64,000 nt of DNA from JACCTU01 sp963848525. GTDB lineage: Bacteria > Actinomycetota > Thermoleophilia > Gaiellales > Gaiellaceae. Position numbers and translations under genes: made by a program. The stretch spans positions 506,500 to 570,499 of the forward strand of contig CAWKDZ010000003.1 of NCBI GenBank assembly GCA_963848525.1. The letters are read 5' to 3'. Below, one piece after another: positions 39,516-47,981 of this stretch (the stretch's first letter is position 1; every line of letters begins with the position of its first letter). Below the pieces are notes generated by a model, which did not search any database, had not been told where the DNA came from, and saw only the letters and a program-made list of their open reading frames with translations.

Positions 39516-39604
39516 CGGCGGGGCTGGGATTTGAACCCAGGGACCGCCTTGCGGCGGTCAGCGGTTTTCAAGACCGCCCCGTTCGACCGCTCCGGCACCC
39601 CGCC
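39516..39604 (-). tRNA. tRNA-Ser (anticodon TGA)
   Basis: 89 bases on the minus strand, 16 bases after the serS stop, so probably cotranscribed with serS. Acceptor GGCGGGG/CCCCGCC with discriminator G, anticodon stem CGGT/ACCG with loop CTTGAAA, long variable arm ACCGCCGCAAGGCGGT, T-arm CTGGG TTCAAAT CCCAG. Confidence 0.97.
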
Positions 39605-39620
39605 GTGGGGACATCGTGCC

Positions 39621-40859
39621 CTAGACGCGTGACTTCTCGGCGCCCAGGCGCGAGGGCGCGCCGACCTCGACGAGCGCCTCGGGGACGCGCACCGAGCCGT
39701 CGTCCTCCTGGAAGTTCTCCACGATCGCGATCAGCGCCCGCGCCGTGACTGCCGTGCCGTTCAGCGTGTGCACGTGCTCGGGCCTGCCCTCGCGGCGGAA
39801 GCGGACGTCGAGCCGCCGCGACTGGAAGTCGGTCGTGTTCGAGGTCGACGTGATCTCGCGATAGCGCCCCTGGCTCGGGAACCACGCCTCGATGTCGTAC
39901 TTCTTCGCCGCCGACGCGCCGAGGTCGCCGGCGGCGACGTTGACGACGCGGTACGGCAGGCCGAGCTCCTGCACGAGCTCCTCCTCGATCGCGAGCAGCT
40001 CCTCGTGCACGTCGCGCGAGTCCTCGGGCCGGCAGAAGACGAACATCTCGACCTTGTCGAACTGGTGGACGCGGAACATCCCGCGCGTGTCCTTGCCTGC
40101 CGCGCCCGCCTCGCGCCGGAAGCACACCGAGTACCCGGCGTAGCGAATCGGCAGCCGGTCGTCGTCGAGGATCTCGCCCATGTGCAGCGCGGCGAGGGGA
40201 ACCTCTGACGTTCCGATCAGGTAGAGCTCGTCGCGCTCGACGCCGTAGATGTTGACCTCGTCCGTCGGGAAGAAGCCGGTGCCGAACATCGCCTCCTCGC
40301 GCACGAGCACGGGCGGGAGCACGGGCACGAACTCCTTCTGCACGAGGCGCTCGAGCGCGAAGCGGTAGAGAGCGAGCTCGAGCAGCGCGAAGTCGCCGAG
40401 CCGGTAGACGAAGCGCGAGCCGGAGACCTTGGCGCCACGCTCGGCGTCGATCCAGCCGTGCAGGGTGCCGAGGTCGAGGTGGTCGTGCGGAACCGACGCA
40501 CGTGTCTCGCCCCAGCGGCTGAGCTCCTCGGCGTCGTCCTCCGTCGCGCCGTCGGGCGCCGAGTCGTCGGGCGGGTTCGGGACGCGCGCGAGCAGGTCGT
40601 CGCGCCCTGCGGCGGCCTGCGCGTGCTCCTCCTCCGCGCGCTTGAGCTCGTCCTTGACGCTGCGGAGCTGCTCGAGCTGCTCCGGCGAGGGCTTGCCCTT
40701 CGTCTTGGTCTGCGCGCGGAGCTCGGTGACTCGCGTCTCGAGCTCGCGCCAGCGGGCGTCCGCCGCCATCAGCTCGTCGAACGTCTCCGCGGCGCCCTTG
40801 CGCGCGAGCGCGGCCCGGAAGGCGTCGGGGTCGTGGCGCGCGGCGCGGATGTCGATCAC
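39621..40859 (-). CDS. serS: Seryl-tRNA synthetase
   Basis: 412 residues, normal length. The N-terminal antiparallel coiled coil (RWRELETRVTELRAQTKTKG, EQLEQLRSVKDELKRAEEEHAQA) reads the long variable arm of tRNA-Ser. The class II core has motif 1 around LVQKEFVPVLPPVLVRE, motif 2 CFRREAGAAGKDTRGMFRVHQF and motif 3 LNGTAVTARALIAIVEN, with GTSEVPLAALH in the serine pocket. The substrate tRNA-Ser(TGA) gene follows at once on the same strand. Confidence 0.97.
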   Translation of the reverse strand: MIDIRAARHDPDAFRAALARKGAAETFDELMAADARWRELETRVTELRAQTKTKGKPSPEQLEQLRSVKDELKRAEEEHAQAAAGRDDLLARVPNPPDDSAPDGATEDDAEELSRWGETRASVPHDHLDLGTLHGWIDAERGAKVSGSRFVYRLGDFALLELALYRFALERLVQKEFVPVLPPVLVREEAMFGTGFFPTDEVNIYGVERDELYLIGTSEVPLAALHMGEILDDDRLPIRYAGYSVCFRREAGAAGKDTRGMFRVHQFDKVEMFVFCRPEDSRDVHEELLAIEEELVQELGLPYRVVNVAAGDLGASAAKKYDIEAWFPSQGRYREITSTSNTTDFQSRRLDVRFRREGRPEHVHTLNGTAVTARALIAIVENFQEDDGSVRVPEALVEVGAPSRLGAEKSRV

Positions 40860-40892
40860 GCGACGGAGTCTAGGTCTGCGTCGGAAACGGCA

Positions 40893-42485
40893 TCAGCACC
40901 TGCCCGTGAGCGGCGCGCGCAGCGACGGCGCGAGCTCGAAGCGGCCGGCCGCGCGGGCGACGAGTGCCGTCATCCCGTCGGCACGGCGGCGGAGGCAGAC
41001 CGGGCCGCTGACGCGCGCGTGCGGCGTGTATCGGATGCGCAGCACGTACATCCCCGGCGCGCTCACGTGTCCGGTAACGCGATCGTGCTGGACCGTGCTC
41101 AACCCTGCTCGGCCCGTCCCGGTCAGGATCGGCGTCGCGCGTGGAAGCTCGTAGATCGACCAGTCGCCGCTCGCGCGCACCAGCCGGAGGCCCGACCGCC
41201 CGGAGCGCAGCAGGTCGGCCTCGCGCTCCGCGCCGAGCGGGCCGAGCCGCGCCTGCGGCAGGAGCACGTAGCGAACGCCTAGCCGCCGCAGCCACGCGCG
41301 GTAACGGCCCGGGTCGAGCGGGTCGGCGTAGAGCTCGGGGTTCGCGGCGAGGTCGAGCTGGCGGTACCAGCCGCGCGCGAGCGCGAACCCGGCGCGCGGG
41401 ACGAAGTACGCCTCCCAGTGGCCGAACGTCGGCACCACCTCGACGCGGTAGTCGGGCGTCGAGCGCTCGCGTAGGAACTCGAGCGCGGGTTGCCAGAACG
41501 CTGCGGTCGCCGTCGGCCGGTCCTCGATCCGCTTCGGGAGCGCCGAGACGTCCGGGCCGAAGTTGTAGACGGCCGCCGCGGCGAGCGCCGCAACGGCGAG
41601 CGCGCGCGGGCGGAAGGCGGCAAGGACGGCAGCGAGCAGCACGAGCGGGAGCACGAGCCCTCGGAGCCGCGCGAGGTTGTCACCGAAAGGCGACGGGACC
41701 GCGAACGCGACGACGCAGACCGTTGCCCAGAGCACGAAGAACGGCGCAAGCACGCGCGCGTGGTCGGCGCGCCAGGCGAGCGCGGCGCCGAGGAGCGCGA
41801 CCGCGAGCACGGCGGCGAGCGAGAAGGGGCTGAACGGGTAGCGGCCCTCCGCCGGGAAGAGCGCGACGACCGCGAGCTGGCCGGCCGCGACGAGTGCGAC
41901 CCCCGCGCCGACGGCGACCGTTCCGGCCGGACGGCGGCCGAGCGCGACTGCGGCGAGGGCAACGCAGAGAAAGGCGAACGCGAGTGGACTGAACCCGAGC
42001 GCCAGCGCGGCCGCCACGACCGCGGAACGCCTGCGTCCGACCTGGAGCAGCCGCAGCGTCGCAAGCGCGGCGGCGAGGCCGACTGCGTAGCTGTACGTCC
42101 CCGTGTAGATCGGCCCGGCGGCGAGCACGCCGAACAGCCGCGCCGGCCAGCGTGCGCGCTCGCCCCACTCGGCGGTCGCGATCGACGCGAAGAGCGCGGC
42201 CGTCACGACTGCCGCCGCGACGACGAGCGGTACGTTGCCGAGCAGCGCCGCCGGGAAGTAGTAGAGGAGGCTGTACGACGCGAGGGGGTACTGGCCGCCG
42301 AACCAGAGGTAGTCCCAGAGCGCGACGCCCTCGCGGAGGAGCTCGGTTCGGTAGAGGTGCGCGGCCGCATCGCCGCCCGGCGGCGCGAGCACCGCGACGG
42401 CGAGGGCGCTCGCGGCGGCGAGGAACCCGGCGACGACCGGCTCGACGCGCGCGAGCGCGACGGCGCGTGCGGCGGCTGCCTCCAT
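40893..42485 (-). CDS. Polytopic membrane protein, glycosyltransferase-like (GT-C type)
   Basis: 530 residues from the ATG at 42483-42485. About ten hydrophobic helices fill residues 15-320 (PVVAGFLAAASALAVAVLAPPGG first). The first extracytoplasmic loop has GGDAAAHLYRTELLREGVALWDYLWFGGQYPLASYS, a DxxxH-like arrangement as in lipid-linked-sugar GT-C enzymes. The C-terminal 200 residues are extracytoplasmic (DYRVEVVPTFGHWEAYFVPRAG, LGVRYVLLPQ). Resembles 6-pyruvoyl-tetrahydropterin-synthase-related or PMT-like membrane proteins annotated as hypothetical. Divergent from the next membrane protein gene. Confidence 0.72.
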   Translation of the reverse strand: MEAAAARAVALARVEPVVAGFLAAASALAVAVLAPPGGDAAAHLYRTELLREGVALWDYLWFGGQYPLASYSLLYYFPAALLGNVPLVVAAAVVTAALFASIATAEWGERARWPARLFGVLAAGPIYTGTYSYAVGLAAALATLRLLQVGRRRSAVVAAALALGFSPLAFAFLCVALAAVALGRRPAGTVAVGAGVALVAAGQLAVVALFPAEGRYPFSPFSLAAVLAVALLGAALAWRADHARVLAPFFVLWATVCVVAFAVPSPFGDNLARLRGLVLPLVLLAAVLAAFRPRALAVAALAAAAVYNFGPDVSALPKRIEDRPTATAAFWQPALEFLRERSTPDYRVEVVPTFGHWEAYFVPRAGFALARGWYRQLDLAANPELYADPLDPGRYRAWLRRLGVRYVLLPQARLGPLGAEREADLLRSGRSGLRLVRASGDWSIYELPRATPILTGTGRAGLSTVQHDRVTGHVSAPGMYVLRIRYTPHARVSGPVCLRRRADGMTALVARAAGRFELAPSLRAPLTGRC

Positions 42486-42513
42486 CTCGGGGCGGAAGCC
42501 TACGCTTCGCGCC

Positions 42514-43875
42514 GTGGTGGCCCTTGCGACGGCGCTCGCGGCGACGCAATGCGTGCTCGCTTTGCCTGGCTTTGACCTCGCGCTCGCAGAGTCGCGACAC
42601 GCTCGTCTCGAGCAGGTGGCGGTCGGCCTCGTCGTCCCCGACGCCGGCCCCTCGACGAGCGAGCGTCGCGCCCGGGAGTCACTCGCGCGCGGCGAGGTCC
42701 GGAATTCCCTTCGGGGCTCGCCTCCGTCAGGGCCGCGGCTGATCCGCACGGACTGCCGAGGTTCGCGCACGATCGTCGGCATCCCGCCCGGGGGCGAGCA
42801 GGCGAACGACCGTCGCTACGCGATCGTCGTCTTCGGGCGTCGCGGGCTACTGAGCTCCGACTCGACTCGCATCCCAGGGCTGGTCTCGATCGCCGATGTC
42901 GCGCGAGGGCGACTCGAGGTGGACGACCACGAGCGGCCTTTCGACCGCCTTGCCGAGCTCGACCGGCGAATCGACGCCAACGGCGAGTGGAGACGCCCGG
43001 CGACGTTGGCGCTCGTCGTCGCGCTGGGGCTCGCGGTTCTGCTCGCGCCGGCGGCCGCGCTCGCCGCCTTCCCGGCTGTGCTGCTGGGCAACCTCGCGCT
43101 CGGCGCGGCAGCCGTGGCCGGCGTGGCGTCGCTCGCGCTCGCGGCCGCGCCGCTCGTGCTCGTCCGCCGGCGGCTAGGGCTGCTCGCCGGCGCCGCCGTC
43201 GGAGCGTACGGCCTCGCGCTCGCGCTCCAGCCCACCTGGGTCGCGCTCTCGCCGCTCGGGCCCTCGCAGAACGGCCGCTTCTACGGCCTCTCGAACGTGC
43301 TCTCGGCGCTGCTGCTACCCGTGGTGCTCGTCTGCGCGGAGCTCGCCCGGCGCCGCTTCGGCTGGGGCGGCTTCGCCGCCGTTGCGGCGACGAGCGTGGT
43401 CGTCGTCGGAGCAGGCCGGCTCGGTGCGGACGCCGGCGGAGCGCTCGTGCTCGTCGCAGCGCTCGCGGCGCTCGCCGCGCTCTCGGCGAGACGTGTAGGC
43501 GCGGCGCTGGTCGCGGGCGCTGCGGCCGCCGCCGTCGCGGCTGCGGCGATCGTCCTCGGCCCGGAGACGCACGTGACCGAGTCGCTCGCGGCCGGACCGA
43601 GGGGAGTCGCGAGCGACGTCGTCGACCGCGTCGAGCTGGCGTGGCTCCGCGCGACGGCCGACCTCGCGACGGGCGTCGCCGTGGCCGCGGCGCTCGCGCT
43701 GCTCGCGCTCGCCGTCGCGCGCGGGCCGATGCGGCCGCTCCCGCTCGCGCTGGCTGTGGGCGTCGCGGTCTCGCTCCTGGTCAACGATTCGCCGCTCGAG
43801 GTCGCGCTCATCGGCCTGGTGTCGTACCTGGCCGTGTCACGTTGGGATCTCGATCAGGCGACGGAATCGAGATAG
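42514..43875 (+). CDS. Membrane protein with an N-terminal AP-superfamily-like tail domain (paralogue 1)
   Basis: 453 residues from a GTG. A signal helix is followed by an extracytoplasmic domain of about 130 residues ending YAIVVFGRRGLLSSDSTRIPGLVSIADV. This resembles the last strands of alkaline-phosphatase-superfamily enzymes but lacks their metal-binding part. About ten membrane helices follow, with the conserved blocks GPSQNGRFYGLSNVLSALLL, GAGRLGADAGGALVL and VSLLVNDSP. A homologue with the same three blocks lies at 45055-46497 on the other strand. Function unknown; the QNGRFYG motif in the membrane suggests a lipid or glycan substrate, which is only inference. Confidence 0.72.
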   Translation: MVALATALAATQCVLALPGFDLALAESRHARLEQVAVGLVVPDAGPSTSERRARESLARGEVRNSLRGSPPSGPRLIRTDCRGSRTIVGIPPGGEQANDRRYAIVVFGRRGLLSSDSTRIPGLVSIADVARGRLEVDDHERPFDRLAELDRRIDANGEWRRPATLALVVALGLAVLLAPAAALAAFPAVLLGNLALGAAAVAGVASLALAAAPLVLVRRRLGLLAGAAVGAYGLALALQPTWVALSPLGPSQNGRFYGLSNVLSALLLPVVLVCAELARRRFGWGGFAAVAATSVVVVGAGRLGADAGGALVLVAALAALAALSARRVGAALVAGAAAAAVAAAAIVLGPETHVTESLAAGPRGVASDVVDRVELAWLRATADLATGVAVAAALALLALAVARGPMRPLPLALAVGVAVSLLVNDSPLEVALIGLVSYLAVSRWDLDQATESR

Positions 43876-44681
43876 GCGTCGAGCACGGCCGCGACGCCCT
43901 CTTCGCTGTCGCGGGGGCAGACGAAGTCGGCCACCTCGAGCACGCGTTCGTGCGCGTTCGCGACCGCCACGGCGTAACCCGCGGACTCGAGCAGCTCGAC
44001 GTCGTTCTCGCCGTCGCCGAAGGCGACGACCCGGTCGAGCGTGAAGCCGAGGAGCTCGGCGACGAGCTTCAGGCCCGCGGCCTTCGTCACGCCGGGCGCG
44101 GCGAACTCGAGGAACTCGGGCAGCGACTTCGAGATGTAGAGGCGGCCGTCGAACAGCGCCTTCGCCTCGCGCTCGAGCGCGTCCATCGACGTGCGCTCTC
44201 CGACGGCGACGAGCTTCGTCGGCGGCCGGTCGAGCCACGCGAGCAGGTCGCCGACGGGGTTGATCGGCAGGTCCTGGAAGTCGGCGTACGCGCGCGCCTC
44301 GTCCGTCACCTCGGCGACGTAGAGCTCGTCGTCGACGTAGCAGTTGAGGTGGTGGCCGCTCGCCGTCACCGCAGCGATCGCCTCGCGCGCGAGCTCGAGC
44401 GGGATCGGGACGTGCCGCAGGAAGCGCCCGCTCGCCTCGGCGACCACGGCGCCCTGGTAGCAGACGACCGGTTCGTCGAGCCCGAGCTCGTCGAGGTAGC
44501 GCTTGACCGACCGGAACATTCGCCCGGTGACGAGGATCACGTGGACGCCGCGTTCGCGAGCCGCGCGGACGGCCTCGCGCGTGCGCGGCCGCAGGACGGC
44601 GTCCTCGGCGATCAGCGTCCGGTCGAGGTCGCACGCGAACGCCGCGATCTCGCGGGGGAAGTCCGCGGGAAGGCGGATCAG
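43854..44681 (-). CDS. Cof-type HAD phosphatase
   Basis: About 275 residues. Motif I ACDLDRTLIAED with two Asp, motif II VILVTGRMFRSVKRYLDEL, a C2 cap (CYQGAVVAEASGRFLRHVPI ... LFDGRLYISKSLPEFLEF), motif III Lys in GVTKAAGL and motif IV VVAFGDGENDVELLESAG. Typical of phosphosugar/FMN phosphatases. No ATG, GTG or TTG exists in frame between the cytochrome stop and motif I. A CTG at 44679-44681, overlapping that stop (CTGA), is the best guess, so the N-terminus is uncertain. Overlaps the end of the convergent membrane-protein gene by 22 bases. Confidence 0.82.
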   Translation of the reverse strand: MIRLPADFPREIAAFACDLDRTLIAEDAVLRPRTREAVRAARERGVHVILVTGRMFRSVKRYLDELGLDEPVVCYQGAVVAEASGRFLRHVPIPLELAREAIAAVTASGHHLNCYVDDELYVAEVTDEARAYADFQDLPINPVGDLLAWLDRPPTKLVAVGERTSMDALEREAKALFDGRLYISKSLPEFLEFAAPGVTKAAGLKLVAELLGFTLDRVVAFGDGENDVELLESAGYAVAVANAHERVLEVADFVCPRDSEEGVAAVLDAYLDSVA

Positions 44682-45058
44682 CTGCCGGCTACCGACGAGA
44701 CGTACGCCGCGACGTCCGCGATCTCTTGCTCGCTCAGGCGATCGCTGAACGCAGGCATGCCGCCGCCGCCGTTCGTCACCTTGTCGGCGACCGTGGCCTC
44801 GTCCGGCTGCGCGTCGTCGAGGTTCGGCCCGACGGAGCCGTTCGAGCCGGCGTCCGAGAGCGTGTGGCAGCCGCCGCACCCGGCGGAACCGAAGATCGCC
44901 TTGCCGTTCTCGGCGTCGCCCTCACCGCCACCCTCCGAGGTCTCCGGCGGCGTGCCCTCGACGGTCTCCGGCGTCGCCGTCTCGTCCTCTTCGCCGCCGC
45001 ACGCGGGGACCGCGACGACGAGCGTCAGGGCCAGCAGCAGGAGCAGGAGCCTCTTCAC
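44678..45058 (-). CDS. Lipoprotein cytochrome c
   Basis: 126 residues from the GTG at 45056-45058. Lipoprotein signal LLLLLLALTLVVAVPACGGEE with lipobox VPAC, a Glu/Thr/Pro-rich linker, then one class I heme domain: NGKAIFGSAGCGGCHTLSDAG (CGGCH), VGPNLDD, and the Met ligand in GGGGMPAFSDRLSEQEIADVAAYV. A membrane-anchored electron carrier of the cbb3/photosynthetic c-type kind. The gene overlaps the stop of the membrane protein upstream by 4 bases and abuts the HAD gene downstream. Confidence 0.9.
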   Translation of the reverse strand: MKRLLLLLLALTLVVAVPACGGEEDETATPETVEGTPPETSEGGGEGDAENGKAIFGSAGCGGCHTLSDAGSNGSVGPNLDDAQPDEATVADKVTNGGGGMPAFSDRLSEQEIADVAAYVSSVAGS

Positions 45059-46497
45059 GATGTCGATTCTGTTCCTTGGAGCCGGTCTTCGCAAACAGCC
45101 CAAGCGCGGAGGGCTCCGCAGACGATCGCTCCGAATCCGGCCACCTTCGTGGGCGAGTCGTTCACGAGCAGCGAGACCGCGAGCCCGGCGAGCAGCGCGT
45201 CAACGACCGCGAAGCGAGGCTTGAGGGCGGCGAAGTAGGCCAGCACGGCGACGCCGCCCACGAGCGCGGCCAGCTGCCAAGCCGTGGAGGTGGCGATCGA
45301 GACCGAGCGCTCGAGCCGCTCGCGCAGGGTCTCGAACAGCTCGGCCGGCCCGTCCGCGACTGCGTCGACGACGTGGCTCGAGCCGCCCGCGAGCGCGTCG
45401 GCTCCGACGAAGAGGAGCCCGAGCCCGAGCGCGCCGAGGAGCGCCCACGGAAGCGCGCGCGCCCGGCCGTTCAGCAGCACCCAGAGCACCGTGAAGGCGG
45501 TCGCGAAGACGAGGATCCCGCCGCCGTCCGCGCCCGTCCTGCTCGCGCCGACGACGACGAGCGAGAGCAGCCCGAGCGCGGCCAGCCGCCAGCCGCCGAG
45601 CAGCGACGCAGCGGCGAGCGCGGGCGCGAGCAGCAGCGTCTCGATCTGGTTCGTGACCCCGTAGAAGCGGCCGCCGCTCCAGGGGTGCGGGCCGATCGCC
45701 ATCAGCGCGTTCGTCTCGGGCGAGAGCCCGAGCACGAGCCCGTAGGCGGCGAGGAACACGGGCACGGCGAGCGTCAGCCGCACGTAGGCGGCGACGACGA
45801 GCGCGAGCGGAACCGCGGCCAGCATCAGCAAGGTCGTGCTGACCGGACCGACGAGCTCGAGGGCCGCGGCGCCGAGCGCGAGGGCGATCGCCGTCGGCGC
45901 ATAGAGCAACGCGCCGCGCGCGAGCAGCGGCGAGCGGCTGACCAGCGCCGCGGCCGTCAGCGCGATCAGCGCCAGCGCCAACGCGACGGTCGCGGGCACC
46001 TGTGCGTCGCGGGCGTCGTCGAGCCGCTCGTCGAGGCGCTCGAGCTCGCCGAGCGGGTCGTCGCTCGCCCGCGTCTCGATCGGCGGCTCGCGGCCCGCCT
46101 CGAGGGCTGCGACCGTCGCGCGCACGTCTGCGATCGAGACGAGCCCGTCGATCCGCGTGCTGTCCGACACGAGCACGCCGTCGAAGCCGCGGCCGAGGAT
46201 CGTGACCTCGTGGCGCGTGCGGTTCTCCTGAGCGCCCAGCGTGGGTACCGAGACGATCAGCTCGTACGGGCACCGGCGGATCGGGCTGCAGGCGCCCTGC
46301 GGGAGCGGGCCGAGCCGCTCGAGCGCCTCCTCACGGCTCACGTACAGCCCCTGCCCGGGAACGTAGAGCCCGAGGCCGCCGCTCGCGCGCGCGGCGGCGG
46401 GCTGCTCGCCTGTGACGATCTCGACGGTGACGTCGCGCGCGGCTGCGGGCGCCGCAGCGACGAGCGCCAGAGCTACTATCGAGACGACCCACTTCAA
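45055..46497 (-). CDS. Membrane protein with an N-terminal AP-superfamily-like tail domain (paralogue 2)
   Basis: 480 residues from the TTG at 46495-46497, which reads LKWVVSIVALALVAAAPAAA, a signal peptide. The extracytoplasmic part (about 20-150) contains GLGLYVPGQGLYVSREEALERLG and HEVTILGRGFDGVLVSDSTRIDGLVSIADV, followed by ten or so membrane helices with GPHPWSGGRFYGVTNQIETLLL, GASRTGADGGGILVF and VSLLVNDSP. It is a clear homologue of 42514-43875. No enzyme has been described for this type to my knowledge. Coupled by overlap to the cytochrome c gene and divergent from htpX. Confidence 0.75.
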   Translation of the reverse strand: MKWVVSIVALALVAAAPAAARDVTVEIVTGEQPAAARASGGLGLYVPGQGLYVSREEALERLGPLPQGACSPIRRCPYELIVSVPTLGAQENRTRHEVTILGRGFDGVLVSDSTRIDGLVSIADVRATVAALEAGREPPIETRASDDPLGELERLDERLDDARDAQVPATVALALALIALTAAALVSRSPLLARGALLYAPTAIALALGAAALELVGPVSTTLLMLAAVPLALVVAAYVRLTLAVPVFLAAYGLVLGLSPETNALMAIGPHPWSGGRFYGVTNQIETLLLAPALAAASLLGGWRLAALGLLSLVVVGASRTGADGGGILVFATAFTVLWVLLNGRARALPWALLGALGLGLLFVGADALAGGSSHVVDAVADGPAELFETLRERLERSVSIATSTAWQLAALVGGVAVLAYFAALKPRFAVVDALLAGLAVSLLVNDSPTKVAGFGAIVCGALRAWAVCEDRLQGTESTS

Positions 46498-46512
46498 GGA
46501 GCAGGATTCTCG

Positions 46513-47409
46513 ATGAAACGAAGGACCTACGGGCGCGACGCCGGCCTGACATTGCGGATGCTCGCCACGAGCGGGCTGCTCGGGTTGCTCTACGTCGTCT
46601 TCGCCGTCGTGCTGATCTCGTACCTGAACGTCGGGCTCGTCCCGATGGTTCTGATCATCGCCGGTCTGGCGTTCGTCCAGTACTTCACCTCGGACAAGCT
46701 CGCGCTGAAGGCTTCCGGCGCGAAGGTCGTCTCGGAGCAGGACGCCCCCGAGCTGCACGCGATGATCGAGCGCCTCTGCGCGATGGCCGACCTGCCGAAG
46801 CCGAAGGTCGCGGTGATCGACACCGACGTCCCCAACGCGTTCGCGACCGGGCGCAACCCGAAGAACGCCGCCGTCGCGGTCACGACCGGGCTCTGGCACC
46901 GCCTCGAGCCACGCGAGGTCGAAGGCGTGCTCGCGCACGAGCTCTCGCACATCGCCAACCGCGACGTCCTGATCATGACGCTCGCCAGCTTTTTCGCGAT
47001 GCTCGCCGGAGTCCTCACGCGCTGGGCGTTCCTCTTCGGCGGCGGCGACAGCAACCGCAACGGCCCGCCGGTGTGGCTGGTCGTGTTCCTCGTCTCGATC
47101 GTGACGTACTTCATCTCGTACATCCTGATCCGGACGATCTCGCGCTACCGCGAGTACGCGGCCGACCGTGGCGCGGCGCTGATCACGGGTGCGCCGGAGA
47201 ACCTGATGAGCGCGCTGCAGAAGATCGCCTCGGGGATCGCGTCGATCCCGCAGCGCGACCTTCGCGAGGTGCAGTCGATGAACGCGTTCTTCATCATCCC
47301 GACGAATGTGCGCTCGTCGTTCGGTGAGCTGTTCCTGACGCACCCGCCGCTCGAGAAGCGGCTCGCCGCGCTCTCGCAGATCGCGCGGGAGATGGGCCGC
47401 GCCGTCTAG
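46513..47409 (+). CDS. htpX: Membrane metalloprotease HtpX
   Basis: 298 residues. Two N-terminal membrane helices (MLATSGLLGLLYVVFAVVLIS, LVPMVLIIAGLAFVQYFTS), then the M48 zinc site VLAHELSHIANRD with the third ligand Glu in YREYAADRGAALIT, two further membrane segments and the C-terminal THPPLEKRLAAL. It degrades misfolded membrane proteins in envelope stress. AAGGAGCAGGATTCTCG gives a ribosome site before the ATG. It is followed after 2 bases by pspAB, so it is part of a Psp-type stress operon. Confidence 0.95.
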   Translation: MKRRTYGRDAGLTLRMLATSGLLGLLYVVFAVVLISYLNVGLVPMVLIIAGLAFVQYFTSDKLALKASGAKVVSEQDAPELHAMIERLCAMADLPKPKVAVIDTDVPNAFATGRNPKNAAVAVTTGLWHRLEPREVEGVLAHELSHIANRDVLIMTLASFFAMLAGVLTRWAFLFGGGDSNRNGPPVWLVVFLVSIVTYFISYILIRTISRYREYAADRGAALITGAPENLMSALQKIASGIASIPQRDLREVQSMNAFFIIPTNVRSSFGELFLTHPPLEKRLAALSQIAREMGRAV

Positions 47410-47411
47410 CG

Positions 47412-47981
47412 GTGGGGTTGACCGACGTCCTCTTCGGGCGGAAGAAGCTCAAGGACGCGCAGGGGGACCGCCTCTTCGCGCTCTCCACTGCGCGGGTCAC
47501 GCTCGAGGCCGAGCTCGGGCTGAAGCCCGCCGACCGGGCGGGCGTCGTGTTCAAGCCGCTCTCGTCGGGCGACTTCGTGCGCACCGAGAACGAGCTGCAC
47601 GAGCTGCTCGACGTCGCCGCGCGCGAGACCGGGTCGCGCGTCACTCGCCGCGAGGACTCGTTCGGCTTCAACTGGATCGTCGTCGAGGACAGGGACTTCG
47701 AGGATCTCGTCGCGACCGTCCACCTCGTCGGCTCCGAGCTCACGGCGCGCGGGTTCGGCCCGCAGCTCCTCGCCGCGATGTTCCGCTTCGACGGCGGCAA
47801 GCACCCAGTCCACTTCATCTACGGCTACAAGCGCGGCGCCTTCTGGCCGTTCGTGCCGACGGGCGAGGAAAAGCAGCGCGACAACGCCGAGGAGCTCGAG
47901 CTCAAGGCGAAGCTCGAGGGCGAGCTCCCGTTCGAGCAGGACCTGACGCGCTGGCTGGCGCTCTTTGACGCTCCTCTCTGA
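47412..47981 (+). CDS. pspAB: PspA-associated protein PspAB
   Basis: 189 residues from the GTG at 47412. Family marks: GLTDVLFGRKKL at the start, LFALSTARVTLE, ADRAGVVFKPLSSGDFVRTENEL, FGFNWIVVEDRDFEDLVATVHLV, YGYKRGAFWPFVP. In actinobacteria the gene accompanies pspA and htpX; the protein is thought to bind or tune PspA. It overlaps the SRPBCC gene by 17 bases. Confidence 0.9.
   Translation: MGLTDVLFGRKKLKDAQGDRLFALSTARVTLEAELGLKPADRAGVVFKPLSSGDFVRTENELHELLDVAARETGSRVTRREDSFGFNWIVVEDRDFEDLVATVHLVGSELTARGFGPQLLAAMFRFDGGKHPVHFIYGYKRGAFWPFVPTGEEKQRDNAEELELKAKLEGELPFEQDLTRWLALFDAPL

Noticed and set aside
45076..46512. Long plus-strand extension before htpX
   Set aside because: The extra 480 residues lie opposite the membrane protein gene 45055-46497 and are low-complexity Arg/Glu/Ala. 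HtpX clearly begins at 46513 with its own ribosome site.
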